Shown here in pieces: positions 52,557 through 59,768 of a stretch of DNA of 64,000 bases. The DNA comes from Millionella massiliensis (GTDB taxonomy: Bacteria > Bacteroidota > Bacteroidia > Bacteroidales > Rikenellaceae): NCBI RefSeq assembly GCF_900104655.1, contig NZ_FNWD01000002.1:2588246-2652245 (forward strand), in the 5' to 3' direction. Below the pieces are notes generated by a model that made no database searches, was not told the origin of the DNA, and saw only the letters and a list, made by a program, of their open reading frames with translations. A program made the translations under genes and the position numbers. How positions within the stretch are numbered: the stretch's first letter is position 1; each line of letters starts with the position of its first letter.

Positions 52557-52826
52557 ATGAAAGCAGGAATTCATCCCGAAGGATATCGTGTCGTGGCATT
52601 CAAAGACATGTCCAACGATCAGGTATTTTTGTGCCGGTCCGCCGTCAATACGAAAGAAACGATTGAAATCGATGGCGAAACCTATCCCGTCTACAAAATG
52701 GAAATCTCGAGCGCCTCGCACCCGTTCTACACCGGGAAACAGACGCTGGTGGATACCGCTGGACGTGTAGATAAGTTCATGAGCCGGTATCAGAAACACT
52801 ACGATAAACGCAAACAAAACAAATAA
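52557..52826 (+). CDS. rpmE2: 50S ribosomal protein L31 type B
   Basis: This 89-residue protein starts [28 protein letters not shown] and continues [48 protein letters not shown]. It has the longer loop and lacks the CxxC zinc ligands, which defines type B, usual in Bacteroidota. The start at 52557 gives the normal family length. A terminator follows at once. Confidence 0.96.
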   Translation: MKAGIHPEGYRVVAFKDMSNDQVFLCRSAVNTKETIEIDGETYPVYKMEISSASHPFYTGKQTLVDTAGRVDKFMSRYQKHYDKRKQNK

Positions 52827-52847
52827 GTTTTGCTATTCGCGGAATTT

Positions 52848-52882
52848 GCCGGACTTCGTAATGCGAAGTCCGGCTTTTTTTT
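52848..52882 (+). terminator. Terminator of rpmE2
   Basis: GCCGGACTTCG (52848-52858) pairs with CGAAGTCCGGC (52864-52874), followed by T8. Confidence 0.9.
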
Positions 52883-53157
52883 GTATATTGCAAATGATAA
52901 ACCGCATGCATCAGAAGAGGGTGGGCTTGGTGGCAGGATCGTATGGTAGTGGAGAACGTGACGGGGCGGAAGGGAAAGTAATCCCGGGAGCTCACGCTCG
53001 AAACTCCCAACAAGCGAAGCGGTACAAGGAGGGGGCGGGAGGAGCCTACGCGTGGGGTGGAGGTGGCAAGAGTAGGGGAAACGGCTGCTGAAATTCAGGT
53101 ATGCAGATCAAACAAATGAATCGTATATATCGTTTAACCCATTTAAATTCCGGAACT

Positions 53158-53652
53158 ATGAGAACCCTGTCTAAATTGTTGCTTCTCCTGGTTTTTGTCG
53201 GTGTTCCGGCCAGCGTGTCGGCACAGAATGACCGGGATGTCGATCAGCGCAGCATTGTCTATTATACGCCGAAACAAAATCCGGGCCGATCGCCCATTTG
53301 GATCGACGATATTCAGTTTACGCGTAACCAGACTATCGTGAACATGCACTATGTCAAGGCCGAGGGTGGTGCAAATCTGGTTCCGAGCACCAAACTGGTC
53401 TGCCATTTGCGAGGCGGCAAAACGAAAGTGTTGGTACTGGAGCGGACGCAGGGGATCAGCATGAAGAAAAATCGCTATACGCGTTTGGGGCGTGGCGAGG
53501 TGTTCCGTGCCTATTTTTCGCCCCTGCCTATGGCGGATATTCAGAAGATAAAATCGATTGATTTCCTGGAGGATGACAGTGGAAGACCCAGCGCCAGCGT
53601 TTTCAATATTACGGATATCAAGATCAGCAAAAAGCACCAGGTGATGCGTTGA
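53158..53652 (+). CDS. Small secreted protein of unknown function
   Basis: This 164-residue protein has a signal peptide (about residues 1-22, ending SVSAQ). The mature part looks beta-rich (IWIDDIQFTRNQTIVNMHYV; STKLVCHLRGGKTKVLVLER; VFRAYFSPLPMADIQKIKSIDFLED), suggesting a single beta-sandwich domain. No family was recognised. The ATG at 53158 starts the signal peptide, while an upstream in-frame ATG at 53101 would add a non-signal extension. It is preceded by a 275-bp G-rich spacer after rpmE2. Confidence 0.72.
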   Translation: MRTLSKLLLLLVFVGVPASVSAQNDRDVDQRSIVYYTPKQNPGRSPIWIDDIQFTRNQTIVNMHYVKAEGGANLVPSTKLVCHLRGGKTKVLVLERTQGISMKKNRYTRLGRGEVFRAYFSPLPMADIQKIKSIDFLEDDSGRPSASVFNITDIKISKKHQVMR

Positions 53653-54112
53653 TGATTTGCCCGCGTCCCGTTGATGGGCGGTTGAAGATTTGCATCTTGC
53701 GGGTGGCATTGGCCCTGCAGGGATGCCAAAACAGCACGCCCCGGCACATTCTGTGAGGTGTCGGGGCGTGCTGTTTTGATGGCCTGAAATCGAGGGGAAA
53801 AGAAGTGGCTCCGACGGGGCGAAATGCGCAGGCGCAGGGCTCGAAGGGGCGGAGCGGGGGTGGGGACTGTTTCCAGCTTCCTTGCCGAATGGGGAGTGCG
53901 ATGCCTTTTATTCACGCCGCACGGTGTGGGAACGGAAAAATGGGCCGGCAGGCACGTGTTACGTCCGTGTATCGGGGTTTGTGCGGGGCGGTCGGGAAAA
54001 TCCTCCGGGCGGCAAGTCGGGAAATACACCTTCTATTTAATAGTTTCTTCGGGTTTATGCTACCGGCGATGCCGCGGCCCCGTTCCGTGCATGTCGTCCC
54101 TCTCCTGCCGTC
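53653..54112. other. Intergenic region between convergent small secreted gene and bioB
   Basis: This 460-bp region contains the terminator at 53727-53778 and a purine-rich stretch at 53785-53865. No credible gene was seen. Confidence 0.45.
53727..53778. terminator. Long-stem hairpin terminator
   Basis: CAAAACAGCACGCCCCG (53727-53743) pairs perfectly with its complement at 53762-53778, around an 18-base loop, with A/T runs at both ends. Confidence 0.8.
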
Positions 54113-55090
54113 TTACAGGGTGAAGCCGCAGCGGGCAAACATTGCCTTGTCGTCGGCAATGCCCGAACCGATGGTGGTCAGCAGATCGCCCACGATGGCG
54201 GCATTCACGCCGCTGCGCAGGGCACGTTCCTGCGTCTCGGGTTTCATCAGGGTGCGTCCTCCGGCGAATCGGATGTACACCCGCGGATTGATGAGGCGGA
54301 AGAGCGCGAATGTTCGCAGCAGCTCGTCGTCCGAGAGGGGGGCCATCTCTTCGAGCGGCGTTCCCGGAATCGGGTTCAGTACGTTGATCGGGATCGAGTC
54401 GACACCCATTTCGCGCAGCGTGAAGGCCATCTCGATGCGTTGTTCGGCCGACTCGCCCATGCCGATGATGCCGCCGCTGCAGATCTTCAGCCCCACTTCG
54501 CGGGCCCAGCCGATGGTGCGTTGTTTTTCGGCCAGGGTGTGGGTGGTGCAGAGCTTCGGGAAGTAGGAGGGGGCCGTCTCGATGTTGCAGTGGTAGTTGC
54601 CCACACCGGCCTCTTTCAGTTTTCGGAGTTGCTCTTTGTTCAGCAGTCCCATCGAGGCGCAGAGCCGACCGTTGCGGAATCCGGGGCATTCGTCGGCGAT
54701 GGTGCGGTAGATGGCGGCGCAACGGTCGATTTGGGCGTCGTTCAGCGTCCGGCCACTGGTGACGAGCGAGAAGCGACCGACCCCTTTGTCGTGGTTGTCG
54801 CGGGCGTGGCGAAGCGCTTCGGCCGTGTCGGTCAGCGGGTAGACTTCGATGTGGGTATGGTGGTGGATCGACTGGGCACACCATTTGCAATCTTCGGGGC
54901 AGCGGCCGCTGCGGGCGTTCATGATCGAGCAGGTGTCGGCACGGTCGCCCATGAAGTGGCGACGAACCCGGTCGGCTGTCTGGCACAGTGCGTCGAGGTC
55001 GGCTTCGTGGAGCAGGCCGAGGGCCTCGTCCGGGGTGATTGCGTAACCGTCGCAAATGGCGGTTTCGAGTTCGGTGAGTGACTTTACCAT
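54113..55090 (-). CDS. bioB: Biotin synthase
   Basis: This 326-residue radical-SAM enzyme has the [4Fe-4S] motif CPEDCKWC within CSIMNARSGRCPEDCKWCAQ, then LVTSGRTLND, CASMGLLN, AGVGNYHCNIETAPSYF, ICSGGIIGMGES, PINVLNPIPGTPLE and IRFAGGRTLMKP. It inserts sulfur into dethiobiotin and normally also binds a [2Fe-2S] cluster. The ATG at 55090 is chosen: the longer frame to 55204 would run into the tRNA-Arg gene, and a TATATTTG box lies at 55111-55118. No other bio genes are nearby. Confidence 0.95.
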   Translation of the reverse strand: MVKSLTELETAICDGYAITPDEALGLLHEADLDALCQTADRVRRHFMGDRADTCSIMNARSGRCPEDCKWCAQSIHHHTHIEVYPLTDTAEALRHARDNHDKGVGRFSLVTSGRTLNDAQIDRCAAIYRTIADECPGFRNGRLCASMGLLNKEQLRKLKEAGVGNYHCNIETAPSYFPKLCTTHTLAEKQRTIGWAREVGLKICSGGIIGMGESAEQRIEMAFTLREMGVDSIPINVLNPIPGTPLEEMAPLSDDELLRTFALFRLINPRVYIRFAGGRTLMKPETQERALRSGVNAAIVGDLLTTIGSGIADDKAMFARCGFTL

Positions 55091-55110
55091 GTTTTTTCGA
55101 TAGATTTGCG

Positions 55111-55118
55111 CAAATATA
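55111..55118 (-). promoter_or_regulatory. Bacteroidota -7 box (TATATTTG) of bioB
   Basis: It is an exact TAnnTTTG match on the minus strand, 20 bp before the ATG at 55090. Confidence 0.6.
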
Positions 55119-55130
55119 ACGAATATAAAT

Positions 55131-55161
55131 TTTGGAAATATCTGCGGAATGTGTACTTTTG
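55131..55161 (+). promoter_or_regulatory. Promoter of tRNA-Arg
   Basis: TTTG (55131-55134), exactly 19 bp, then TACTTTTG (55154-55161), 15 bp before the tRNA. Confidence 0.75.
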
Positions 55162-55176
55162 TGGTGCAAAACAAAT

Positions 55177-55250
55177 GGCGCCGTAGCTTAATTGAATAGA
55201 GCATCTGACTACGGATCAGAAGGTTACAGGTTTGAGTCCTGTCGGCGTCA
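55177..55250 (+). tRNA. tRNA-Arg (anticodon ACG)
   Basis: This 74-nt cloverleaf has acceptor arms GGCGCCG and CGGCGTC, an anticodon stem around CTACGGA with ACG, T-arm ACAGG-TTTGAGT-CCTGT and discriminator A. A34 is expected to be edited to inosine. Confidence 0.95.
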
Positions 55251-55259
55251 CTCCTGCTG

Positions 55260-55297
55260 AATCTCTCCCGCCCTTGAGGGGCGGGAGAGATTTTTTT
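55260..55297 (+). terminator. Terminator of tRNA-Arg
   Basis: AATCTCTCCCGCCC (55260-55273) pairs with GGGCGGGAGAGATT (55279-55292), followed by T residues. Confidence 0.85.
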
Positions 55298-55467
55298 ATG
55301 CGGTGGGCTGATGGAGAAGCGTTCCGGGTGGGGGAATGGGGCTCACTCGAAAGAGAAGTGGGGTGCCCGGGAGGGTATGCACCGGCCGGCGGACGCACGG
55401 CGCAGGGTGGCGGGCTTGTTTGTGTGGCAGGAATGTTGTATTTTAGGGCATCTAAATCCCTGTGGAT

Positions 55468-56172
55468 ATGAAATCGAAGAAAAAAGTGGTGGTTTTCACC
55501 GGTGCCGGGATGAGTGCCGACAGCGGCGTTTCGACCTTCCGCGATGCGGACGGACTGTGGGAAAACCATCGAATCGAAGATGTCTGCACGCCCGAGGCCT
55601 GGGTGCGCAATCCGCAAATGGTGCTCGATTTTTACAACGCGCGGCGTGCGCAACTGGATCAGGTGCAGCCTAATGCCGGTCACCGGGCCGTTGCCGAACT
55701 CGAAAAGCATTTCGAACGGGTGGTGGTCGTGACCCAGAATGTGGACGACCTCCACGAACGGGCCGGGAGTACGAACATTATCCACCTGCACGGGGAGTTG
55801 CGCAAGGCTCGCAGCGAACGGAACCCGTCGCTGATCGTGCCGGCACCGGGGCCGACCCGTCTCGGGGACAAGGGACCCGACGGAGCTCAGTTGCGACCCC
55901 ATATCGTCTTTTTCGGCGAAGCGGTGCCTGAGTACGAGCGGGCGTTGGAGGTGGTGCGCGATGCCGATCTCTTTCTGGTGATCGGGACTTCGCTGGCGGT
56001 CTACCCCGCTGCGGGGCTGATCTACCAACTCCGACCCGATGTTCCGGTCTGGCTGGTCGATCCGCGTCCGGCGCGTGTCGTGATTCCCAATCCGTTGACC
56101 GTCATTGCCCAGGGGGCTGCGGCAGGCGTGCCTCCGCTGGTGGAGGAGATCGTGCGCTGCGAGCAGTGCTGA
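55468..56172 (+). CDS. Sir2-family NAD-dependent protein deacylase without zinc cysteines
   Basis: This 234-residue sirtuin has GAGMSADSGVSTFRDADGLWE, VTQNVDDLHERAG (Q90/N91) and the catalytic His108 in HLHGE, FFGEAVPE and IGTSLAVYPAAGL. Y57-N-A-R60 matches the Y-x-x-R pocket of SIRT5/CobB-type desuccinylases. After HLHGE the usual two CxxC zinc pairs are missing. It should remove acetyl or acidic acyl groups from lysines in the cytosol. ATG 55468 is preferred to GTG 55462. The 3' end is followed by an imperfect copy of itself (56183-56225). Confidence 0.9.
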   Translation: MKSKKKVVVFTGAGMSADSGVSTFRDADGLWENHRIEDVCTPEAWVRNPQMVLDFYNARRAQLDQVQPNAGHRAVAELEKHFERVVVVTQNVDDLHERAGSTNIIHLHGELRKARSERNPSLIVPAPGPTRLGDKGPDGAQLRPHIVFFGEAVPEYERALEVVRDADLFLVIGTSLAVYPAAGLIYQLRPDVPVWLVDPRPARVVIPNPLTVIAQGAAAGVPPLVEEIVRCEQC

Positions 56173-56225
56173 AACGAACCCGCCTCCGTGTGGAAGAGAT
56201 CGTGCGTTGCGGGCAGTGCTGAAAC
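56131..56225 (+). repeat. Imperfect direct duplication of the sirtuin gene 3' end
   Basis: The stretch at 56131-56175, including the stop codon, recurs at 56183-56225 with a few substitutions and a 2-bp deletion. The second copy lies outside the reading frame. Confidence 0.7.
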
Positions 56226-56285
56226 AGGCGTGCTGCGGGGCTTGGAGGAATGAAATCGGATGCTTACCAAATCACTCTTTTCGAT

Positions 56286-56846
56286 ATGAAAAAAATCTTC
56301 ACCAAAGCGAGCCTTCTGGCTCTGTTGGCCTCAGCCGTAGTGTCATGCGGCGGAAGTGCGACTCCCGAAACGGTAACCCTCTCGGCCGAAGGGCTCTCCT
56401 GCCTGACGCAAGGTGCTCCGCTCTCGTCGATTCCCGACCAGTGCGAAGGGCTGTACGACCGGGTCGAACAGACCACGCAGGAGGATATGGGCGATACCTA
56501 TACGCTCTACACCTTCTATGCCGGCGATCAGAAGGTGGCCGAAATTCCGGCCTACGGCGAGACGATCGACCTGCTGATGGTCTATGCTCCGAACGTGGTG
56601 ACTCCGGACGGGGTCTATCCGGGCATGAAAGTCTCCGAACTGTTGACCAAACCGGGGTTGGTGGCGCTCACGATGGACGGGTTCGAGTATGAACTGAACG
56701 GCTATCGTTTCCGTGTGAATGGTATGAACGACAGCGGTGCTCAGAAACTGAGCGATTCGTTTGCGCAGGGAACCGAACCGGTACTCGGAGCGGAAGATTT
56801 CGAGCCGGATGCAACGGTTGAAAGCATCTATTACGTAGGCAATTAG
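56286..56846 (+). CDS. Predicted lipoprotein of unknown function
   Basis: This 186-residue protein has a lipoprotein signal peptide (MKKIFTKASLLALLASAVVSC, Cys21 as the lipidation site) followed by GGSATPETVTLSAEG. The mature part includes GAPLSSIPDQCEGLYDRVE, TYTLYTFYAGDQKVAEIPAYG and VYPGMKVSELLTKPG. No family was recognised. It is probably a membrane-anchored periplasmic protein. The terminator at 56871 follows. Confidence 0.75.
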   Translation: MKKIFTKASLLALLASAVVSCGGSATPETVTLSAEGLSCLTQGAPLSSIPDQCEGLYDRVEQTTQEDMGDTYTLYTFYAGDQKVAEIPAYGETIDLLMVYAPNVVTPDGVYPGMKVSELLTKPGLVALTMDGFEYELNGYRFRVNGMNDSGAQKLSDSFAQGTEPVLGAEDFEPDATVESIYYVGN

Positions 56847-56870
56847 TCGCCTTCCTCAAAAGGATTTATG

Positions 56871-56917
56871 GGGGTTCCCGAATCGGCTTAACGGTCGATC
56901 CGGGAACCCCGTTTTTT
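56871..56917 (+). terminator. Terminator of the lipoprotein gene
   Basis: GGGGTTCCCG (56871-56880) pairs with CGGGAACCCC (56901-56910), followed by T6. Confidence 0.85.
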
Positions 56918-57315
56918 GTGCGCATTGGGTGACGTTGCTGCGGGGGAATGTAACTCTGTGATTGCGGTGGCGAGTGATCCGGATGAGGGTTGGTCAGGGA
57001 AAGACGGACAGGACTGGGAAAGATGTGGATCGGGAAGAATAAACGAAAAAGACGGAAAGAAAGAGGGGGATTTTTTATATAACTGTGTCGAACGGGGTGG
57101 TGTGCGCGAGGTTTTATGGATTTATTAAACCGGTGGTGATTGGCATAGGGCTGGCAGTGTTTGCTCTCTTTGAGAATGAATTTTCGGCCAACCGTGTTGG
57201 TACGATGTCGGTGGAAACGCGAGTGGGTAATCCCCTTTGTCGTTAGGAGTTACCACAGGGCAGAGTGGAACGGCGATCGGCAGAAGGGGAAAATCGTGGG
57301 GCCGAATGTATGGAG
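56918..57315. other. Intergenic region before tamL, with purine-rich part and a doubtful small ORF
   Basis: About 400 bp. 56935-57075 is purine-rich on the plus strand. A GTG-started 53-codon frame at 57085-57246 encodes one hydrophobic segment but lacks other support. Confidence 0.4.
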
Positions 57316-59766
57316 TTAGAACGGATAGCCGATGGCCAGGTGGATGCCCAGACCGTCTTTGAAGCTCGAAATATTGTAATAGCCGGGTTTGTCGGGATTG
57401 GCATAGGGGGTGTGGATACCGATCCCCATGTCGAGGCGCAGCACCAGCACGCTGATGTCGTACCGCAGTCCGACACCGGTGCCGAGGGCGATCTCGTTCC
57501 AGAAGTTTTTGGCTCGCAGTACGCCACCAGGACGCTGCGGGTCGTTTTTCAGCAGCCAGATGTTACCGGCGTCGACAAATACGGCGCCACCCAGATCGCC
57601 CACCATCTTGAACCGGAATTCGACGTTGGCCTCGAGTTTGAAACTCCCGGTCTGGTCCCAGTAGCCGTTGACCTGGTCTTCGGCCGGGCGGTAGCTCCCC
57701 GGTCCCAGCGAGCGGACCGTAAAGGCCCGGATGCTGTTGGCACCGCCGATGTAGAACTGTTCGCTGTAGGGCATGACCTGCGAGTTGCCGTAGGCGTATC
57801 CGGCTCCGACCATCAGACGGGAGGCCAGCATGTTGTTGCGGCCGATCTTGTGGTACCATTTGGCTTCGAGGGTCCCTTTGATGAATTGCGAGAAGGGGCT
57901 GCCGAAGAGTTGTTTGGTGCCGTGCGAACCGAAAATCTCGTACATTCCGGCCAGGATGTTCCCGGCGTCGGTGAGCGTTGCCTGGAAGATCAGCCGGTTT
58001 TTCTGGAAACGGCCGTAACTTCTGTCGAAGGTGTAGGTATAGCTCAGCGAGGGGATAAACTGGTCGCTGAAACTGAGGGCTACGGCGGGGTTCTGCTGCA
58101 TGGTGGAGTCGAACTCGTGGGAGGTGTGCAGCAGTTTGTTGTAGGTCAGTTTGAACAGGGTCAGGTTGTGCGAACTGTACGGCGAGGTGCGGAAGTCATA
58201 GCCGGCCGAGAGGTTCAGCGATAGCATCCGGAAGTATTTGGGCCGGTTCATCAGGTCGGCTCCGATTTTATAGGTAGTCTGAGCGGGGTAGGTGAGCCCT
58301 TTGTACCGGAATCCGGGTGCGACGATCCGCGGAATCTGAAGCGAGGCGTTCAGACCGAATTCGTAGGAGTTGACGGCGGTGGGTTTGGTTTCGTACTGGT
58401 TTTTGTTCCCGGTCTGCCATTCATAGGAACCGGTCAGATTCAGGGCCAGCACTTCGCCCCCCCGGAAGATATTGTTGTGGCGGAGTCCGAAGGTGAGCCC
58501 GGGACCGAGGTAACTGTTCGATTTGGAGGTGAGGTCGGCTTCGAAGTTGGCCTGGATGGGTTTGTCAAACGTGGCGGCGATCTGTACGTCGAGCGAGTCG
58601 CCCTCCTCCTTGAGCGAGTCGAGGGGCGGTACGGAGAGGCTCACCGAACTGAAAATCCCCAATTTGTTGAGGTCGGTCTGGGTGCTGTTCTGGGCTTCGA
58701 CGTTGAAAATCTGGCCCGGTGTCAGGTTGAGCACACCTTTCAGAATGCGGGGGCGGATCTTCAGCGGTTTCTGGTACCGGACGTTGATCTTGCCCAACTG
58801 CATGGTGTCGAAGGGGCCGGGCGAGGGGTTGCGCAGGGTGAGGTTGACACTGCCGACCCGGTAGGAGCGCAGCGCGGCGGGAGGTGTACCGTCGGCTATG
58901 CGCATGCGCAGGGCGACCTTGTAGGGTGCCTGGGTCGTATCGGCTTCGTAGGCGATGTATTCCGGACGGAAGTAGTAGTAGCCGCGGGCACGCAGTGCAT
59001 TGGTGATGCGGTTGCGTTCGGCCGTCAGCGTGTCGATGTTGTAGACGGCACCGGTGTGGAGCAGGCTCCGGTGGCGCAGACGGGCGATCTGTTCGCCGAT
59101 CTCGCCCGGGGCGCTCAGGTATTCGATCGTGTCGTAGGTGTGGGGTGCCGGTACGACGAACCGGTAGCTGACTTTGGCTTTTTGGTCGGGTTTGTGTTTG
59201 TTGGGCAGCAACTCGTAGCTGCTTTGGACGTTGAAGTAGCCGTAGTTCTCGAAGATCTGGTCGGCAACCTTCAACCGCAGGTCGGGGCGGACTTTGGAAA
59301 TCAGAATGGGTTGCTTGGCCAGTTTCTTGTAGAACCAGTATTTGAAGCCTTTCTCTTTCGGCGAGTAGAGGTAGTTCCAGGCCCAGAGGCCGATCGGAAC
59401 GCCGGTGCGCCAATAGGGTGCCCACAGGGGGTTGTTAGGGGCCACGCTGAGGGGTTCCTGAACGGCGGAGACCACTTCGTCGGGGATGGAAAGGGTGTCG
59501 TTGGCGGGGGTAAAGGTCATCTTTTTGACCCCGGTGTAGAGTACATCGCCATCGGTCAGTCGGCGGGTCGTCGAGCAGGAGGTGGCCAGCAGTGCGAGGC
59601 AGAGAATGGTGCCGACGACCGGAAGAAAACGGCGGTACCGTGCGGAGCCCGGTCGATTCAGAGCCATGTGGCGGAGCAGACGGGCCAAAACCCGTGCGGG
59701 TACCAGGTGCGTGGTACTGTTCGGGGTGCCTGTGGCGAAATGTGTATGTCGAACGTGGCGTGTCAT
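57316..59766 (-). CDS. tamL: TamL-type Omp85 outer-membrane lipoprotein (TamA homolog)
   Basis: This protein of about 816 residues has a lipoprotein signal (LPVVGTILCLALLATSC) and POTRA-like repeats. The C-terminal Omp85 barrel includes GSNSIRAFTVRSLGPGSY, the loop-6 motif region, and ends in a short beta strand IAIGYPF. In Bacteroidota the TamA counterpart is a lipoprotein (TamL) encoded with TamB, and the pair helps insert outer-membrane proteins. The ATG at 59766 lies 2 bp after the tamB stop, supporting coupling. The ATG at 59667 gives a more normal signal-peptide length, so the start is uncertain. The longer frame to 60291 is rejected as overlapping tamB. Confidence 0.88.
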   Translation of the reverse strand: MTRHVRHTHFATGTPNSTTHLVPARVLARLLRHMALNRPGSARYRRFLPVVGTILCLALLATSCSTTRRLTDGDVLYTGVKKMTFTPANDTLSIPDEVVSAVQEPLSVAPNNPLWAPYWRTGVPIGLWAWNYLYSPKEKGFKYWFYKKLAKQPILISKVRPDLRLKVADQIFENYGYFNVQSSYELLPNKHKPDQKAKVSYRFVVPAPHTYDTIEYLSAPGEIGEQIARLRHRSLLHTGAVYNIDTLTAERNRITNALRARGYYYFRPEYIAYEADTTQAPYKVALRMRIADGTPPAALRSYRVGSVNLTLRNPSPGPFDTMQLGKINVRYQKPLKIRPRILKGVLNLTPGQIFNVEAQNSTQTDLNKLGIFSSVSLSVPPLDSLKEEGDSLDVQIAATFDKPIQANFEADLTSKSNSYLGPGLTFGLRHNNIFRGGEVLALNLTGSYEWQTGNKNQYETKPTAVNSYEFGLNASLQIPRIVAPGFRYKGLTYPAQTTYKIGADLMNRPKYFRMLSLNLSAGYDFRTSPYSSHNLTLFKLTYNKLLHTSHEFDSTMQQNPAVALSFSDQFIPSLSYTYTFDRSYGRFQKNRLIFQATLTDAGNILAGMYEIFGSHGTKQLFGSPFSQFIKGTLEAKWYHKIGRNNMLASRLMVGAGYAYGNSQVMPYSEQFYIGGANSIRAFTVRSLGPGSYRPAEDQVNGYWDQTGSFKLEANVEFRFKMVGDLGGAVFVDAGNIWLLKNDPQRPGGVLRAKNFWNEIALGTGVGLRYDISVLVLRLDMGIGIHTPYANPDKPGYYNISSFKDGLGIHLAIGYPF

Positions 59767-59768
59767 GT

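Noticed and set aside
55091-55204. Longer bioB start at 55204
   Set aside because: It would overlap tRNA-Arg and run through the bioB promoter box. The conserved protein begins at 55090.
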